From positions 1 through 49,459 of the forward strand of contig NZ_JADABY010000012.1 in the NCBI RefSeq assembly GCF_015672735.1: a DNA stretch of 49,459 bases. Reading direction: 5' to 3'. Below the pieces are notes generated by a model. That model did not search any database, was not told the DNA's origin, and worked only from the letters and a program-made list of their open reading frames with translations. Below, one piece after another: positions 9,231 to 18,911 of this stretch (positions are counted from its first letter, which is position 1; the number at the start of each line of letters is the position of its first letter). A program made the position numbers and the translations under genes. Source of the stretch: Citrobacter sp. Res13-Sevr-PEB04-36 (lineage in GTDB: Bacteria; Pseudomonadota; Gammaproteobacteria; Enterobacterales; Enterobacteriaceae).

Positions 9231-9458
9231 CTAGTTCTCCAGTTCTACCATCTCTTTCACGTCAGTGCGGTTAATCTGCTGTTTGTTGCCGTTAGCGTCC
9301 TTATACGAAATCATTCCCGTTTCATCATCGGTCTTTGGCTTACCATCAGACACGATTGTCCGACCATCGTTGGTGTGCATTACATAGTTCGGACCAGAAC
9401 AGGCGCTCAGGGAAAAAGTCAGCATACAGGCAGAGATAATGGCGGCAGTCTTTTTCAT
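9231..9458 (-). CDS. ygdI: DUF903 lipoprotein YgdI
   Basis: A 75-aa small lipoprotein. It has the signal peptide MKKTAAIISACMLTFSLSAC with lipobox LSAC (Cys about residue 20), then a compact SH3-like DUF903 domain (YVMHTNDGRTIVSDGKPKTDDETGMISYKDANG). The start at 9458 is preceded on its strand by AAGGAGAAGAAT. The same frame stays open far upstream into csdA antisense, but the ribosome site and lipoprotein signal fix the true start. Function is unknown. Its paralogue YgdR lies at 37797 in this window. Confidence 0.93.
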   Translation of the reverse strand: MKKTAAIISACMLTFSLSACSGPNYVMHTNDGRTIVSDGKPKTDDETGMISYKDANGNKQQINRTDVKEMVELEN

Positions 9459-9650
9459 ATTCTTCTCCTTAAAGCGATTTATGCTAAATAAAACGAATTC
9501 CATAACAGGCAAAAATATTCGCCTAACATTATCTAGCATAAGACACTGGTCTGATTTCACCAGGATATCCAGAGGATTCCGATGCTTAGGGTTACCCTTG
9601 TGCCAGCGCCCTTTTTGCGCCACGATCGGTGTATTGAACTGAGGAATCCC

Positions 9651-10856
9651 ATGAACGCTTTTAACCCCGCGCAGTTTCGCGCACAGTTTCCCGCACTCAA
9701 TGATGCTGGCGTCTATCTCGACAGCGCCGCCACAGCGCTCAAGCCGCAGACGGTTATTGAAGCTACGCATCAGTTTTATAACCTGAGCGCCGGGAACGTC
9801 CATCGCAGCCAGTTTGCCGAAGCCCAACGCCTGACCGCCCGCTATGAGGCCGCACGGGAAAAAGTCGCCCGTCTGATCAACGCGTCGGATGACAAAACCA
9901 TCGTCTGGACCCGCGGCACGACGGAAGCCATCAACATGGTGGCGCAAAGCTACGCGCGCCCACGTTTGCAGCCGGGTGATGAGATCATCGTTAGCGTGGC
10001 AGAACATCACGCCAACCTCGTTCCCTGGCTGATGGTCGCCCAGCAAACCGGGGCCAGGGTCGTCAGGCTGCCGCTCAATGCGCAGTTACTTCCTGACGTT
10101 GAGCGTTTGCCCGAGCTCATCACCCCGCGCAGTCGCATACTGGCGCTGGGACAGATGTCTAACGTCACCGGCGGCTGCCCGGATTTAGCACGCGCCATTA
10201 CACTTGCCCACGCGGCAGGAATGGTGGTGATGGTAGACGGCGCCCAGGGTGTGGTGCATTTTCCCGCCGACGTTCAGCAGTTAGACATTGATTTCTATGC
10301 ATTCTCGGGCCACAAGCTGTACGGTCCAACCGGCATTGGCGCACTGTACGGTAAGCCTGAGCTACTGGACGCCATGTCACCCTGGCTTGGCGGCGGCAAA
10401 ATGATTAGCGAGGTCAGCTTTGAGGGGTTCACCACTCAGGCAGCACCGTGGAAGCTGGAAGCAGGTACGCCTAACGTGGCCGGAGTCATCGGCCTGAGCG
10501 CGGCGCTGGAATGGCTGGCGGATATCGACATTGTTCAGGCCGAGAGCTGGAGCCGTGGCCTGGCGACGCTGGCGGAGGATGCGCTGGCAAAACGCCCTGG
10601 ATTCCGCTCCTTCCGCTGTCAGGATTCCAGCCTGTTAGCCTTTGACTTCGCCGGGGTGCACCACAGCGATATGGTCACGCTGCTGGCCGAATATGGCATT
10701 GCGCTGCGTGCAGGACAGCACTGCGCACAGCCGCTGTTGGCAGAACTTGGCGTATCAGGCACCCTGCGCGCCTCATTTGCACCTTATAATAGCCAAAGTG
10801 ATGTGGATGCGTTGGTCACAGCCGTTGACCGCGCGCTGGAAATATTGGTGGATTAA
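9651..10856 (+). CDS. csdA: Cysteine desulfurase CsdA (cysteine sulfinate desulfinase)
   Basis: A 401-aa class V PLP enzyme that removes sulfur or sulfinate from cysteine/cysteine sulfinate, leaving a persulfide. The PLP lysine is K222 in [11 protein letters not shown], the PLP-stacking His lies in [10 protein letters not shown], and the active-site Cys loop is [11 protein letters not shown] (the Cys near 358). The ATG at 9651 follows CTGAGGAATCCC and yields the E. coli N-terminus; an upstream in-frame extension from 9582 lacks a ribosome site. Its stop codon overlaps the csdE start (TAATGA), so the sulfur donor and acceptor are coupled. Confidence 0.96.
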   Translation: MNAFNPAQFRAQFPALNDAGVYLDSAATALKPQTVIEATHQFYNLSAGNVHRSQFAEAQRLTARYEAAREKVARLINASDDKTIVWTRGTTEAINMVAQSYARPRLQPGDEIIVSVAEHHANLVPWLMVAQQTGARVVRLPLNAQLLPDVERLPELITPRSRILALGQMSNVTGGCPDLARAITLAHAAGMVVMVDGAQGVVHFPADVQQLDIDFYAFSGHKLYGPTGIGALYGKPELLDAMSPWLGGGKMISEVSFEGFTTQAAPWKLEAGTPNVAGVIGLSAALEWLADIDIVQAESWSRGLATLAEDALAKRPGFRSFRCQDSSLLAFDFAGVHHSDMVTLLAEYGIALRAGQHCAQPLLAELGVSGTLRASFAPYNSQSDVDALVTAVDRALEILVD

Positions 10857-11299
10857 TGACAACTCCTCTGCTCGCCGGACACCCGTTTGGCACAACCGTA
10901 ACCGAAGAGACGTTACGCAATACCTTTCTCCCGCTCAACCAATGGGAAGATAAATATCGTCAGTTGATCCTGCTCGGTAAGCAGCTCCCGGCCCTGCCGG
11001 ATGCGTTGAAGGCACAGGCCAGAGAGATTGCCGGATGTGAAAACCGCGTCTGGCTGGGGTATACCCTGCAGGATAATGGCATCCTGCATTTCTTCGGTGA
11101 CAGTGAAGGACGTATCGTGCGCGGTCTGCTGGCGGTTTTACTCACCGCCGTCGAGGGCAAAACCGCCGCCGAGTTACAGACACATTCGCCAATGGCGTTC
11201 TTTGATGAATTGGGGTTACGCGCGCAGCTTAGCGCCTCGCGCAGCCAGGGGTTGGATGCGCTCGTTGGGGCAGTTCAGGGTGCCGGATGGCAACGCTGA
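10856..11299 (+). CDS. csdE: Sulfur acceptor protein CsdE
   Basis: A 147-aa SufE-family protein. Cys61 in [11 protein letters not shown] is the persulfide-accepting residue. It stimulates CsdA and in E. coli interacts with TcdA (CsdL), whose gene faces it 68 bp away. It starts inside the csdA stop codon. The last codons (GAGWQR) and the TGA are formed by bases that already belong to the first palindromic unit of a downstream REP (from 11281), an unusual fusion of coding end and repeat. Confidence 0.95.
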   Translation: MTTPLLAGHPFGTTVTEETLRNTFLPLNQWEDKYRQLILLGKQLPALPDALKAQAREIAGCENRVWLGYTLQDNGILHFFGDSEGRIVRGLLAVLLTAVEGKTAAELQTHSPMAFFDELGLRAQLSASRSQGLDALVGAVQGAGWQR

Positions 11300-11362
11300 T
11301 GCGTCTTATCCGGCCTACAACGCCACACAAACCGTAGGCCAGATAAGCGTAGCGCCACCCGA
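11281..11362. repeat. REP pair (BIME) at the csdE/tcdA convergent junction
   Basis: Two inverted palindromic units, TGCCGGATGGCAAC...TTATCCGGCCTAC and GTAGGCCAGATAAGCGTAGCGCCACCCG, face one another. The first overlaps the last codons of csdE. It probably gives hairpins to both converging mRNAs. Confidence 0.85.
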
Positions 11363-11367
11363 CACAA

Positions 11368-12174
11368 TCAGGGTTGACGCGCGGCTTTCGCCATCATCTT
11401 CTTCAGTGCGTGAGACACGGCAACAAAGCCAAAGGTTGCGGTCACCATGGTGGCCGCGCCAAATCCGGATGCACAATCCATACGTTTCGGCCCTTCCGCC
11501 GTCGCCTTCATGGCACACACGGAGCCGTCTGCCTGCGGGTACACCAGCGCCTCGGTCGAGAACACGCAGTCCACGCCCAGCTTGCCTTTACTGTTCTTCA
11601 CCACGCCAAAATCGCTTTTTAGACGCTCACGTAACTTTGCCGCCAGCGGATCCTGAATGGTTTTTGCCAGATCAACGACCTGAATCTGCGTGGGGTCGAT
11701 CTGCCCCCCCGCGCCACCGGTGGTGACCAGCGGAATTTTATTGCGTCGACAGTAAGCAATCAGCGCTGCTTTCGGGCGCACGCTGTCGATAGCATCAATG
11801 ACATACGAAAAGCCCGCGTTCATATACTCAGCAACATTATCTGGCGTGACAAAATCGTCGACAACATTAACCCGACACTCCGGGTTAATCTGGCGTATCC
11901 GCTCGGCCATCACCTCGGCTTTCGCCTGCCCGACGGTATCTCGCAGGGCATGGATCTGACGGTTAGTATTGGTGACGCACACATCATCCATATCGATGAG
12001 CGTAATCGCGCCAATCCCGGTACGCGCCAGTGCTTCTGCCGCCCACGAGCCCACGCCACCAATCCCGACCACGCAAACGTGCGCCCCGGCAAACAATTGC
12101 AGGGCATTTTCACCATACAGACGCGCGGTGCCGCCAAAACGCTGACGCCAGGCGTCGCTTATTACCACTGACAT
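11368..12174 (-). CDS. tcdA: tRNA threonylcarbamoyladenosine dehydratase TcdA (CsdL)
   Basis: A 268-aa member of the ThiF/MoeB/E1-like family. In an ATP-dependent reaction it cyclises t6A37 of ANN-decoding tRNAs to ct6A. The nucleotide-binding Rossmann motif VVGIGGVGSWAAEALARTG spans about residues 35-53, followed by IDMDDVCVTNTNRQIHAL with the adenylation residues. The C-terminal VSHALKKM tail is typical. CsdA and CsdE, next door and convergent, assist this enzyme in E. coli, so the three genes form a functional cluster across two strands. Confidence 0.95.
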   Translation of the reverse strand: MSVVISDAWRQRFGGTARLYGENALQLFAGAHVCVVGIGGVGSWAAEALARTGIGAITLIDMDDVCVTNTNRQIHALRDTVGQAKAEVMAERIRQINPECRVNVVDDFVTPDNVAEYMNAGFSYVIDAIDSVRPKAALIAYCRRNKIPLVTTGGAGGQIDPTQIQVVDLAKTIQDPLAAKLRERLKSDFGVVKNSKGKLGVDCVFSTEALVYPQADGSVCAMKATAEGPKRMDCASGFGAATMVTATFGFVAVSHALKKMMAKAARQP

Positions 12175-12234
12175 AGAACCTCAGATATAGAAAACAAAAA
12201 GAGCGGACAATGCCGCCCTGAGTGTCGTTTCATA

Positions 12235-12307
12235 GCCGGATGGCGCTTCGCTTATCCGGCCTACGCGCTAATTTGTAGGCCTGATAAGGCTAGCCGCCAT
12301 CAGGCAA
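12235..12307. repeat. REP pair between tcdA and mltA
   Basis: Two inverted units (GCCGGATGGCGCTTCGCTTATCCGGCCTAC and GTAGGCCTGATAAGGCTAGCCGCCATCAGGC) fill the 3' side of mltA, directly abutting its stop codon at 12308-12310. Confidence 0.8.
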
Positions 12308-13405
12308 CTAGCCGCTAAATACGTTACCCGCGCTGCCGGATGACTTCAGCACCCAGACGCGACCATAGTGATTATACCAACCTGCGCGATGTCCGGCATC
12401 GGCACCAATACCCTGGTAGATATCAAAGTGCTGGCCTTTGATAGCGCCACCGACATCCAGTGCCACCATCAAGCGCAGTTCATACTGACCGGTAAACTTG
12501 CCGTTATTATCCAGTAGCGGGACTTCGGCCAGTAACGTCGTACCAGCTGGAATAATGCTGCGATCGGAAGCAACCGAAGCGCGGCCAATCAGCGGCACTG
12601 CGCTGGCGCCTTTAACTGGGGCATAAGATTGTGGTTTAAAGAAGACGAACGACGGGTTTTGCTCCAGCAGCTCACGCACTTCGGCTTCGCTGTGCGTTTC
12701 GCCCCAGTGGCGGATCGCCTGCATCGACATATCTTCTTTCTTCACTTCACCACGGTCGATCAGTACTTTACCAATACTGCGGTAGGCATGGCCGTTTTTA
12801 CCAGCATAGCTAAAGAAGTTAAGTGGGCTGCCATCGCCGAAGTCAATATAGCCGCTACCCTGCACATCCATAATGAAGTTATCCATCAGGGAGTTGCTGT
12901 AGGCAAGAATATAGTTGTCACTCAGCGCCCCGGCGTAGATTTCAGCACGCGTTGGTAAGCGTCCGCGTTTTGGCGGCATGCGGTAGATAGGGTACTGAAA
13001 TTCCCCCTGACGCGTATGGCGCGCCTGGATGACCGGCGTGTAATAGCCGGTGAACTGGACGTTACCATAGTTATCCGCCCCTTCCATTTGCCAGGCATCA
13101 ATACCGAACTGGCGCATACTGCGCGTATCACCGCCCGCGCGTAACCATTCCTGAATAGCGTTGTAAACGTTGCTTTGATTGCCATATAAACGCGGTGAGG
13201 AACTGCGGATCTGATTTACCTGCTCGGCAAAATCACCGGCATTGATCGGTGCGCCAACCGCATCGGGCTGATTCACCAGTGAGAAAGGCTGGGTCAATTT
13301 CCCGTCTTTATACTGCTGCCCACGATCGGTGGGTTTAGAGGAACACGCGGCGAGCATCACGACTACCGCCCCCGCCAGAAGATATTTTGCCCAACGTCCT
13401 TTCAT
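12308..13405 (-). CDS. mltA: Membrane-bound lytic murein transglycosylase A
   Basis: A 365-aa outer-membrane lipoprotein that cleaves the MurNAc-GlcNAc bond of peptidoglycan, forming 1,6-anhydro ends. Signal peptide MKGRWAKYLLAGAVVVMLAAC has lipobox LAAC with Cys21, followed by SSK. MltA-domain motifs include FTGYYTPVIQARHTR, DVQGSGYI and the C-terminal 3D domain with ALDVGGAIKGQHFDIYQG, carrying the catalytic Asp region. The start at 13405 gives the E. coli length and signal; a longer in-frame reading to 13501 lacks support. Confidence 0.96.
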   Translation of the reverse strand: MKGRWAKYLLAGAVVVMLAACSSKPTDRGQQYKDGKLTQPFSLVNQPDAVGAPINAGDFAEQVNQIRSSSPRLYGNQSNVYNAIQEWLRAGGDTRSMRQFGIDAWQMEGADNYGNVQFTGYYTPVIQARHTRQGEFQYPIYRMPPKRGRLPTRAEIYAGALSDNYILAYSNSLMDNFIMDVQGSGYIDFGDGSPLNFFSYAGKNGHAYRSIGKVLIDRGEVKKEDMSMQAIRHWGETHSEAEVRELLEQNPSFVFFKPQSYAPVKGASAVPLIGRASVASDRSIIPAGTTLLAEVPLLDNNGKFTGQYELRLMVALDVGGAIKGQHFDIYQGIGADAGHRAGWYNHYGRVWVLKSSGSAGNVFSG

Positions 13406-13568
13406 TGTTCTCGTCTTAAGTTGCCTGAATGCGAGATGAAGATAACAAACCCCTGAACCTAATGAAATGCGAATACATACCTCAAGGCAAATTTTGAACA
13501 AAAAATAGACCGAAATGCGTTGTTTTTGTTCATTTTCATCCTAAAACAGTGATCCACGTAAAAAAAGG

Positions 13569-13596
13569 TTGCATGAAATCGTTAGCAGAGTATAGT
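13569..13596 (+). promoter_or_regulatory. Promoter of the tRNA-fMet operon
   Basis: TTGCAT (13569-13574) and TATAGT (13591-13596) are spaced by 16 bp and followed by a GC-rich discriminator (GCGC), typical of stringently controlled stable-RNA promoters. The first tRNA begins at 13610. Confidence 0.65.
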
Positions 13597-13609
13597 GCGC
13601 ATCCACGGA

Positions 13610-13686
<77 letters not shown>

Positions 13687-13719
13687 ATTAAAATTTGATG
13701 TAAGATTTTTGCGAAGTAG

Positions 13720-13818
13720 TTCGAATCACAGCAAGGCGGCAACGCAGTGAATCCTTAGGAGCTTACTCCAGTAAGTGACTGAGGTGAACGAGGAAAGCCA
13801 ACGCCGATGTGGTTTGAA
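13720..13818 (+). ncRNA. RtT-like repeat RNA between tRNA genes
   Basis: The spacer between the first two tRNA genes resembles the RtT element known from E. coli tyrT and other tRNA operons, as I recall it (AGGAGCTTAC...AGTAAGTGACTG.GGTGAACGAGG..AGCCAACGC). Nested pairing is visible: outer TTCGAATCAC (13720-13729) with GTGGTTTGAA (13809-13818) using two wobble pairs, CCTTAG (13753-13758) with CTGAGG (13779-13784), and CTTACT/AGTAAG (13762-13775). RtT RNAs are released during processing of tRNA precursors. The function remains debated. Confidence 0.7.
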
Positions 13819-13838
13819 ATACAAAGCAAAAAGACGGA

Positions 13839-13915
<77 letters not shown>

Positions 13916-13949
13916 ATCAAATTTGATAAAATAGAAAGCAGTACGGTGA

Positions 13950-14026
<77 letters not shown>

Positions 14027-14036
14027 ATACATTAAG

Positions 14037-14057
14037 CACCCTGACGGGTGTTTTTTT
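14037..14057 (+). terminator. Intrinsic terminator of the tRNA-fMet operon
   Basis: CACCC (14037-14041) pairs with GGGTG (14046-14050), followed by seven T residues. Confidence 0.8.
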
Positions 14058-14073
14058 GTTTCTACGGCCCGTA

Positions 14074-14099
14074 AAAAAAGCGCTTTTCAGCGCTTTTTT
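14074..14099. terminator. Bidirectional terminator between tRNA operon and amiC
   Basis: AAAAAAGCGC (14074-14083) and GCGCTTTTTT (14090-14099) form a symmetric hairpin with A/T tails. It can end transcription from both sides. It directly follows the amiC stop codon (14101-14103 on the reverse strand). Confidence 0.85.
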
Positions 14100-14100
14100 G

Positions 14101-15354
14101 TTATCCCCTTCTTGCCAACGTCGCCCCATCGGCAAAATACGCTTTGATCCCTGCCAGAATGGACTCCGCCACTTCCTGCTGGAACGTCGCTGTTTTGAGC
14201 TTACGCTCTTCTTCAACGTTACTGATAAACGCTGTTTCCACGAGGATAGACGGAATATCCAGTGCCTTCAGTACCGCAAACCCGGCCTGTTCAACCTGAT
14301 TCTTATGCAGATTATTCACCTTACCGAGCTTATTCAGCACCGCTTTACCAAACTTCAGGCTGTCGGCGATAGTCAGTGATTGCACCATATCGAACATAGT
14401 GTGGTCGACGTAGCGGTCACCACTCTTGCTGACGCCACCAATGAGATCCGAGGCGTTCTGGGTTTGCGCCAGAAATTTTGCGGCCGTACTGGTCGCGCCT
14501 TTGGTGGAGAGTGCGAACACCGACGAACCGCTGGGCTGTCGGCTGGTAAACGCATCGGCGTGAATAGAGACAAACAGATCGGCACGCTGTTTCTGGGCTT
14601 TGGCCACGCGTACCTTCAGCGGAATGAAGATATCTTCATTTCGCGTCATAAAGACCTTCATGTTGCCTTCTTTCTCGATCAGCGCACGCAAACGGCGGGC
14701 AATTTGTAGCACCACGTCTTTTTCACGTGTCTTGTATTTCCCCACGGCACCGGAGTCTTCTCCGCCGTGACCGGGATCGAGCATAATGACAATCGGACGA
14801 TCGCGCCCCGCTTTACCCGGCTGCGGACCACTTTGCGCAGGCGGCACCTGCTTATCCAGATCGCCCTTATTGTAATCTTCAAGCAACGCCAGCAGAGGAT
14901 CCTGTACATCCTGGGCATTGGCCGGATAGAGATCCATCACCAGACGTTCTTTAAAGCCCGCTACCGGTGCCAGTGCAAAAAGCTGTGGCTTCACGTTTTG
15001 CTTCAGCTCAAACACCATACGCACGGTCTGCGGGTCAAACTGCCCGACTCTTGCCGACTTGATGTACGGGTCGTCCGGGCGGATCTGCGTCCCAATGCCC
15101 TTGAGCACCGAGTTCAAATTGACGCCTTCAATATCTACCACCACACGCTCAGGATTACTCAGGGCAAACTGTTTGTATTTCAGCAGACGATTGGATTCTA
15201 CGGTGACGCGAGTATAGCTGGACGCTGGCCAGACGCGCACCGCAACGACCTGACTCACGGCAGCCAAACCAACCTGACTGACGCTCAAAAGCCACATAGC
15301 ACCCGCACCTTTCAGTAAACGGCGGCGACTGATTGCTGAATTGGATCCCGACAT
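14101..15354 (-). CDS. amiC: N-acetylmuramoyl-L-alanine amidase AmiC
   Basis: A 417-aa periplasmic zinc amidase that splits septal peptidoglycan stems during daughter-cell separation, activated by NlpD. The N-terminus carries a twin-arginine signal ([21 protein letters not shown]), agreeing with Tat export of AmiC. An AMIN domain (about 35-150) targets the septum. The Amidase_3 catalytic domain (about 190-405) has zinc ligands in [22 protein letters not shown] and [12 protein letters not shown] place the start at the ATG at 15354, giving [14 protein letters not shown] as in E. coli; an upstream in-frame start at 15369 would add five residues. Confidence 0.96.
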   Translation of the reverse strand: MSGSNSAISRRRLLKGAGAMWLLSVSQVGLAAVSQVVAVRVWPASSYTRVTVESNRLLKYKQFALSNPERVVVDIEGVNLNSVLKGIGTQIRPDDPYIKSARVGQFDPQTVRMVFELKQNVKPQLFALAPVAGFKERLVMDLYPANAQDVQDPLLALLEDYNKGDLDKQVPPAQSGPQPGKAGRDRPIVIMLDPGHGGEDSGAVGKYKTREKDVVLQIARRLRALIEKEGNMKVFMTRNEDIFIPLKVRVAKAQKQRADLFVSIHADAFTSRQPSGSSVFALSTKGATSTAAKFLAQTQNASDLIGGVSKSGDRYVDHTMFDMVQSLTIADSLKFGKAVLNKLGKVNNLHKNQVEQAGFAVLKALDIPSILVETAFISNVEEERKLKTATFQQEVAESILAGIKAYFADGATLARRG

Positions 15355-15540
15355 GCTTCTCCCGAGCAAAAGAAATCTTTAGTAGAGGTAATACGTAAAA
15401 CGTCCGAATTGACCGGAAACTTTAACGAATGACGCATAATCTGTCATCTACAAAAGGGTAAACATTCTTTTTATATTCACGGCATTACTGGGAAAAATCT
15501 TTAGCAGGAATAAAAATTACGCTTGCGCACAACGCAAAAA

Positions 15541-15578
15541 CAGAATAAAAATACACAAATTACGAATAATCATGCAAT
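15541..15578. promoter_or_regulatory. Two ARG boxes (ArgR operator) before argA
   Basis: CAGAATAAAAATACAC (15541-15556) and TACGAATAATCATGCAAT (15561-15578) resemble the two adjacent ARG boxes of the E. coli argA operator as I remember it. ArgR with arginine would repress here, overlapping the promoter just before the GTG start. Confidence 0.7.
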
Positions 15579-15589
15579 AGAGGTGTGCC

Positions 15590-16921
15590 GTGGTGAAGGA
15601 GCGTAGAACCGAGCTGGTACAGGGATTCCGCCATTCTGTTCCCTATATCAATACCCATCGGGGAAAAACGTTTGTCATTATGCTGGGCGGCGAAGCCATC
15701 GAGCACGAAAACTTTTCCAGTATCGTCAATGACATTGGCCTCCTTCATAGCCTCGGCATTCGCCTGGTTGTGGTGTATGGCGCGCGACCACAGATTGATG
15801 CCAACCTTGCTGCGCATCAGCATGAGCCGGTGTACCACAAAAATACGCGCGTGACTGACGCCAAAACGCTGGAGCTGGTCAAACAGGCAGCTGGTCTGCT
15901 CCAGCTTGATATTACTGCACGCCTGTCAATGAGCCTGAACAATACGCCCTTACAGGGTGCGCACATCAACGTGGTCAGCGGGAATTTTATTATCTCCCAG
16001 CCGTTGGGCGTGGATGACGGCGTCGATTACTGCCACAGCGGGCGCATTCGTCGTATTGATGAAGAGGCGATTCACCGCCAACTGGACAGCGGCGCCATTG
16101 TTCTGATGGGACCTGTCGCCGTTTCCGTGACCGGCGAGAGCTTTAACCTGACGTCTGAAGAGGTCGCCACTCAGTTAGCCATCAAACTGAAAGCGGAAAA
16201 GATGATCGGCTTTTGCTCCTCGCAAGGGGTGATTAACGATGATGGCGATATTGTGTCCGAACTGTTCCCCAACGAGGCCCAGGCGCGCGTTGAAGCCCAG
16301 GAAGCGATCGGTGACTACAGCTCCGGTACCGTACGCTTCCTACGGGGTGCGGTCAAAGCCTGTCGTAGCGGGGTACGCCGCTGCCACCTGATTAGCTATC
16401 AGGAAGACGGCACGCTGTTGCAGGAACTGTTCTCACGCGACGGCATCGGGACGCAAATTGTGATGGAGAGCGCCGAGCAGATCCGTCGCGCGACCATCAA
16501 TGATATCGGCGGGATTCTGGAGCTGATCCGCCCGCTGGAGCAGCAAGGTATTCTGGTACGCCGCTCCCGCGAGCAACTGGAAATGGAGATCGACAAGTTC
16601 ACCATTATTCAGCGTGATAACCTGACCATCGCCTGTGCCGCCCTGTACCCTTTCCCGGAAGAAAGAATTGGCGAAATGGCCTGCGTGGCGGTGCATCCAG
16701 ACTATCGTAGTTCATCGCGTGGCGAGGTTTTGCTGGAGCGGATCGCCGTGCAAGCCCGACAAATGGGGCTCAGCAAGCTGTTCGTGTTGACCACGCGCAG
16801 CATCCACTGGTTCCAGGAGCGCGGCTTCACCCCGGTGGATATCGACCTGCTGCCGGAAAGCAAGAAAGAGATGTACAACTATCAGCGGCGGTCAAAAGTG
16901 CTGATGGCAGATTTAGGGTAG
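15590..16921 (+). CDS. argA: N-acetylglutamate synthase ArgA
   Basis: A 443-aa enzyme for the first step of arginine synthesis: acetyl-CoA + glutamate to N-acetylglutamate, feedback-inhibited by arginine. Residues about 25-280 form an amino-acid-kinase-like domain ([27 protein letters not shown]) that binds arginine. Residues about 295-435 form the GNAT acetyltransferase domain ([23 protein letters not shown] with the acetyl-CoA loop). It starts with GTG at 15590, directly followed by a second GTG; AGAGGTG lies just upstream. The same GTG start is used in E. coli. It is convergent with recD. Confidence 0.97.
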   Translation: MVKERRTELVQGFRHSVPYINTHRGKTFVIMLGGEAIEHENFSSIVNDIGLLHSLGIRLVVVYGARPQIDANLAAHQHEPVYHKNTRVTDAKTLELVKQAAGLLQLDITARLSMSLNNTPLQGAHINVVSGNFIISQPLGVDDGVDYCHSGRIRRIDEEAIHRQLDSGAIVLMGPVAVSVTGESFNLTSEEVATQLAIKLKAEKMIGFCSSQGVINDDGDIVSELFPNEAQARVEAQEAIGDYSSGTVRFLRGAVKACRSGVRRCHLISYQEDGTLLQELFSRDGIGTQIVMESAEQIRRATINDIGGILELIRPLEQQGILVRRSREQLEMEIDKFTIIQRDNLTIACAALYPFPEERIGEMACVAVHPDYRSSSRGEVLLERIAVQARQMGLSKLFVLTTRSIHWFQERGFTPVDIDLLPESKKEMYNYQRRSKVLMADLG

Positions 16922-16928
16922 TGGTCGT

Positions 16929-17070
16929 TGCCGGATGCGGCATAAATGCCTTATCCGGCCTACATCACTGGCACATCTTTGGTAGGCAGATCGTAGGCCT
17001 GATAAGACGCGTTAGCGCCGCCATCAGGCACACCGCAGCCGGATGCGGCATAAATGCCTTATCCGGCCTA
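16929..17070. repeat. BIME with three REP units at the argA/recD junction
   Basis: Two nearly identical units (TGCCGGATGCGGCATAAATG and CAGCCGGATGCGGCATAAATG, each followed by CCTTATCCGGCCTAC) flank one inverted unit (GTAGGCCTGATAAGACGCGTTAGCGCCGCCATCAGGC). They fill nearly all of the 154-bp gap between convergent genes. This is the longest repeat array in the window. Confidence 0.85.
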
Positions 17071-17075
17071 CAAAC

Positions 17076-18911
17076 TTACTCTGTAATACCGTCATTAAAT
17101 AACGCCGACAGCCCGCTGCGGCGTTCTGTGCGAATAGCGACAGCCGCACTTAATATCCGCTCATCGGCGTACAGCGACAGGCGGCGACGTGCGCGGGTAA
17201 TTGCGGTATATACCAGTTCGCGGGTGACAACGGGCGAGTGCTGGCTGGGCAAAATCAACGCCGCATGATCAAATTCAGACCCTTGCGATTTGTGCACCGT
17301 CATCGCCCAGGTGGTTTCATGTTCCGGCAAACGGCTGGGCTGCACCGACTTGATGGACCCATCCGGCAAAGCGAACCATACCCGCAGCCCCTGCCCGCGA
17401 TCGAGCGCAATACCGATATCTCCGTTAAACAGCCCCAGCGAACTGTCATTACGCGCAATCATCACCGGTCGCCCCTCGTACCAGCGGGTATGCGCGGAAC
17501 GCTGGATTTTACGTTTTTGCACCATCACCTGTTCAAGGCGTTCATTCAGTCCGATTACGCCGAATGGCCCTTCTCGCAAGGCGCACAGCAGCTGATATTC
17601 ATTGAATGCCTGAATGACAGCCCCTGGCTCTGCGCCTTCGCGCAGCAAATCCAGGTAGCGACCATATCCGGCTAACGCCTCTTCAAGCATAGCGGCATAG
17701 TCTTCCCCGCTGTGCAGGGTACGTTTTTCGATATCGCTAAATCCCTGCTGGAATACCGTTTTCAGCGCGGCTTTATCACCGCGATTAATCGCCGACGCCA
17801 GCTGGCCGATACCGGAATCACTGCCGAAACGGTAGCTTTTTTGCAGCAGACAGAGGCTGTCCCGCAAAGAGGCGGCCAGGGTGCCCACGCCCGCAGGAAT
17901 GGTGCTGCCGGTCAACCGACTCAGCTGTTTTGCACGTTCGGGAGTAAACCCCGCATTCACAAAGGCACAGATATCTCCCAGCACCGCGCCCGCCTCAACG
18001 GACGCCAGTTGGTCGCGATCGCCAAGAAAAATCACCCGCCCGTGCGGCGGTAGCGCATCAATCAGGCGTGACATCATGGGCAAATCAATCATCGAGGCTT
18101 CATCCACCACCAGCACATCAAGATGCAGGGGGTTGCCCGCATGATGGCGCAGGCGCTGGCTGCCGGGCTGCGCACCCAACAGCCGATGCAACGTACTGGC
18201 ATCATCCGGAATGCGTTTCTTTTGCTCATCGGTCAGCGGCAGCTCACGCAGTGCCGCGCCCAGCGATGCGGTCAGACGCGCCGCCGCTTTTCCCGTCGGT
18301 GCCGCCAGGCGAATACGACAGCGCTCGCCGTCGGTTATCTGAATCAATGCCGCCAGCAGCCTCGCAACCGTGGTGGTTTTACCGGTTCCCGGACCGCCGG
18401 AGATCACCGATATACGGCGAGTCAGCGCCACGGCCGCCGCCACCTTTTGCCAGTTAACGCCCTCTTCTGTTCGCGGAAAAAGCGTCTCCAGCGTCTGGGC
18501 CAGCCGCGACTCATCGACGTCGATTGCCTGGTTAACTTCACTGAAAAAGCGGGCGACCGTACGTTCGTTATTCCACATCCGATTCAGGTACAGGCGATCG
18601 CCGTACAGCACCAACGGAGTGGGACGCTCGCCGCGACTCACCGCCACGGAGGCCAGCAGGCATTCAGTCCAGTCTGCTGGCTCACCCGCTTCGCCCAGCC
18701 AGGCGCTCAGCAGAGGATGGGCGTCTTCGCTTAAGGATAAACGGGAAAGCGGTAAACAGACGTGTCCCTCACCCGCTTCACGACTGAGTAGCGCCGCTGC
18801 CAGCGTGACCGCAGGGTTATCGTTACCGGCAACCGCCAGCGCAAACTGGGCATCCAGCGCCCGGAGCTGCTTTTGCTCTACCGCCTCCAGTAATCGCGTT
18901 TGGATTGTCAT
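17076..18911 (-). CDS. recD: Exodeoxyribonuclease V alpha chain, RecD helicase
   Basis: A 611-aa SF1B 5'-3' helicase, three residues longer than E. coli RecD. The N-terminal domain (to about 110) contacts RecC. The helicase core has Walker [10 protein letters not shown] at residues 172-180, Walker [20 protein letters not shown] (motif III) and the C-terminal [13 protein letters not shown] plus YTAITRARR. In RecBCD it is the fast motor before Chi recognition. Its start overlaps the recB stop by 4 bp. A Chi octamer on the reverse strand lies inside the gene at 18107-18114. The last residues (FNDGITE) differ from E. coli, next to the REP array. Confidence 0.97.
   Translation of the reverse strand: MTIQTRLLEAVEQKQLRALDAQFALAVAGNDNPAVTLAAALLSREAGEGHVCLPLSRLSLSEDAHPLLSAWLGEAGEPADWTECLLASVAVSRGERPTPLVLYGDRLYLNRMWNNERTVARFFSEVNQAIDVDESRLAQTLETLFPRTEEGVNWQKVAAAVALTRRISVISGGPGTGKTTTVARLLAALIQITDGERCRIRLAAPTGKAAARLTASLGAALRELPLTDEQKKRIPDDASTLHRLLGAQPGSQRLRHHAGNPLHLDVLVVDEASMIDLPMMSRLIDALPPHGRVIFLGDRDQLASVEAGAVLGDICAFVNAGFTPERAKQLSRLTGSTIPAGVGTLAASLRDSLCLLQKSYRFGSDSGIGQLASAINRGDKAALKTVFQQGFSDIEKRTLHSGEDYAAMLEEALAGYGRYLDLLREGAEPGAVIQAFNEYQLLCALREGPFGVIGLNERLEQVMVQKRKIQRSAHTRWYEGRPVMIARNDSSLGLFNGDIGIALDRGQGLRVWFALPDGSIKSVQPSRLPEHETTWAMTVHKSQGSEFDHAALILPSQHSPVVTRELVYTAITRARRRLSLYADERILSAAVAIRTERRSGLSALFNDGITE

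Noticed and set aside
9459-10046. N-terminal extension of the ygdI frame, antisense to csdA
   Set aside because: The lipoprotein signal and ribosome site place the start at 9458. The extension is a shadow of csdA.
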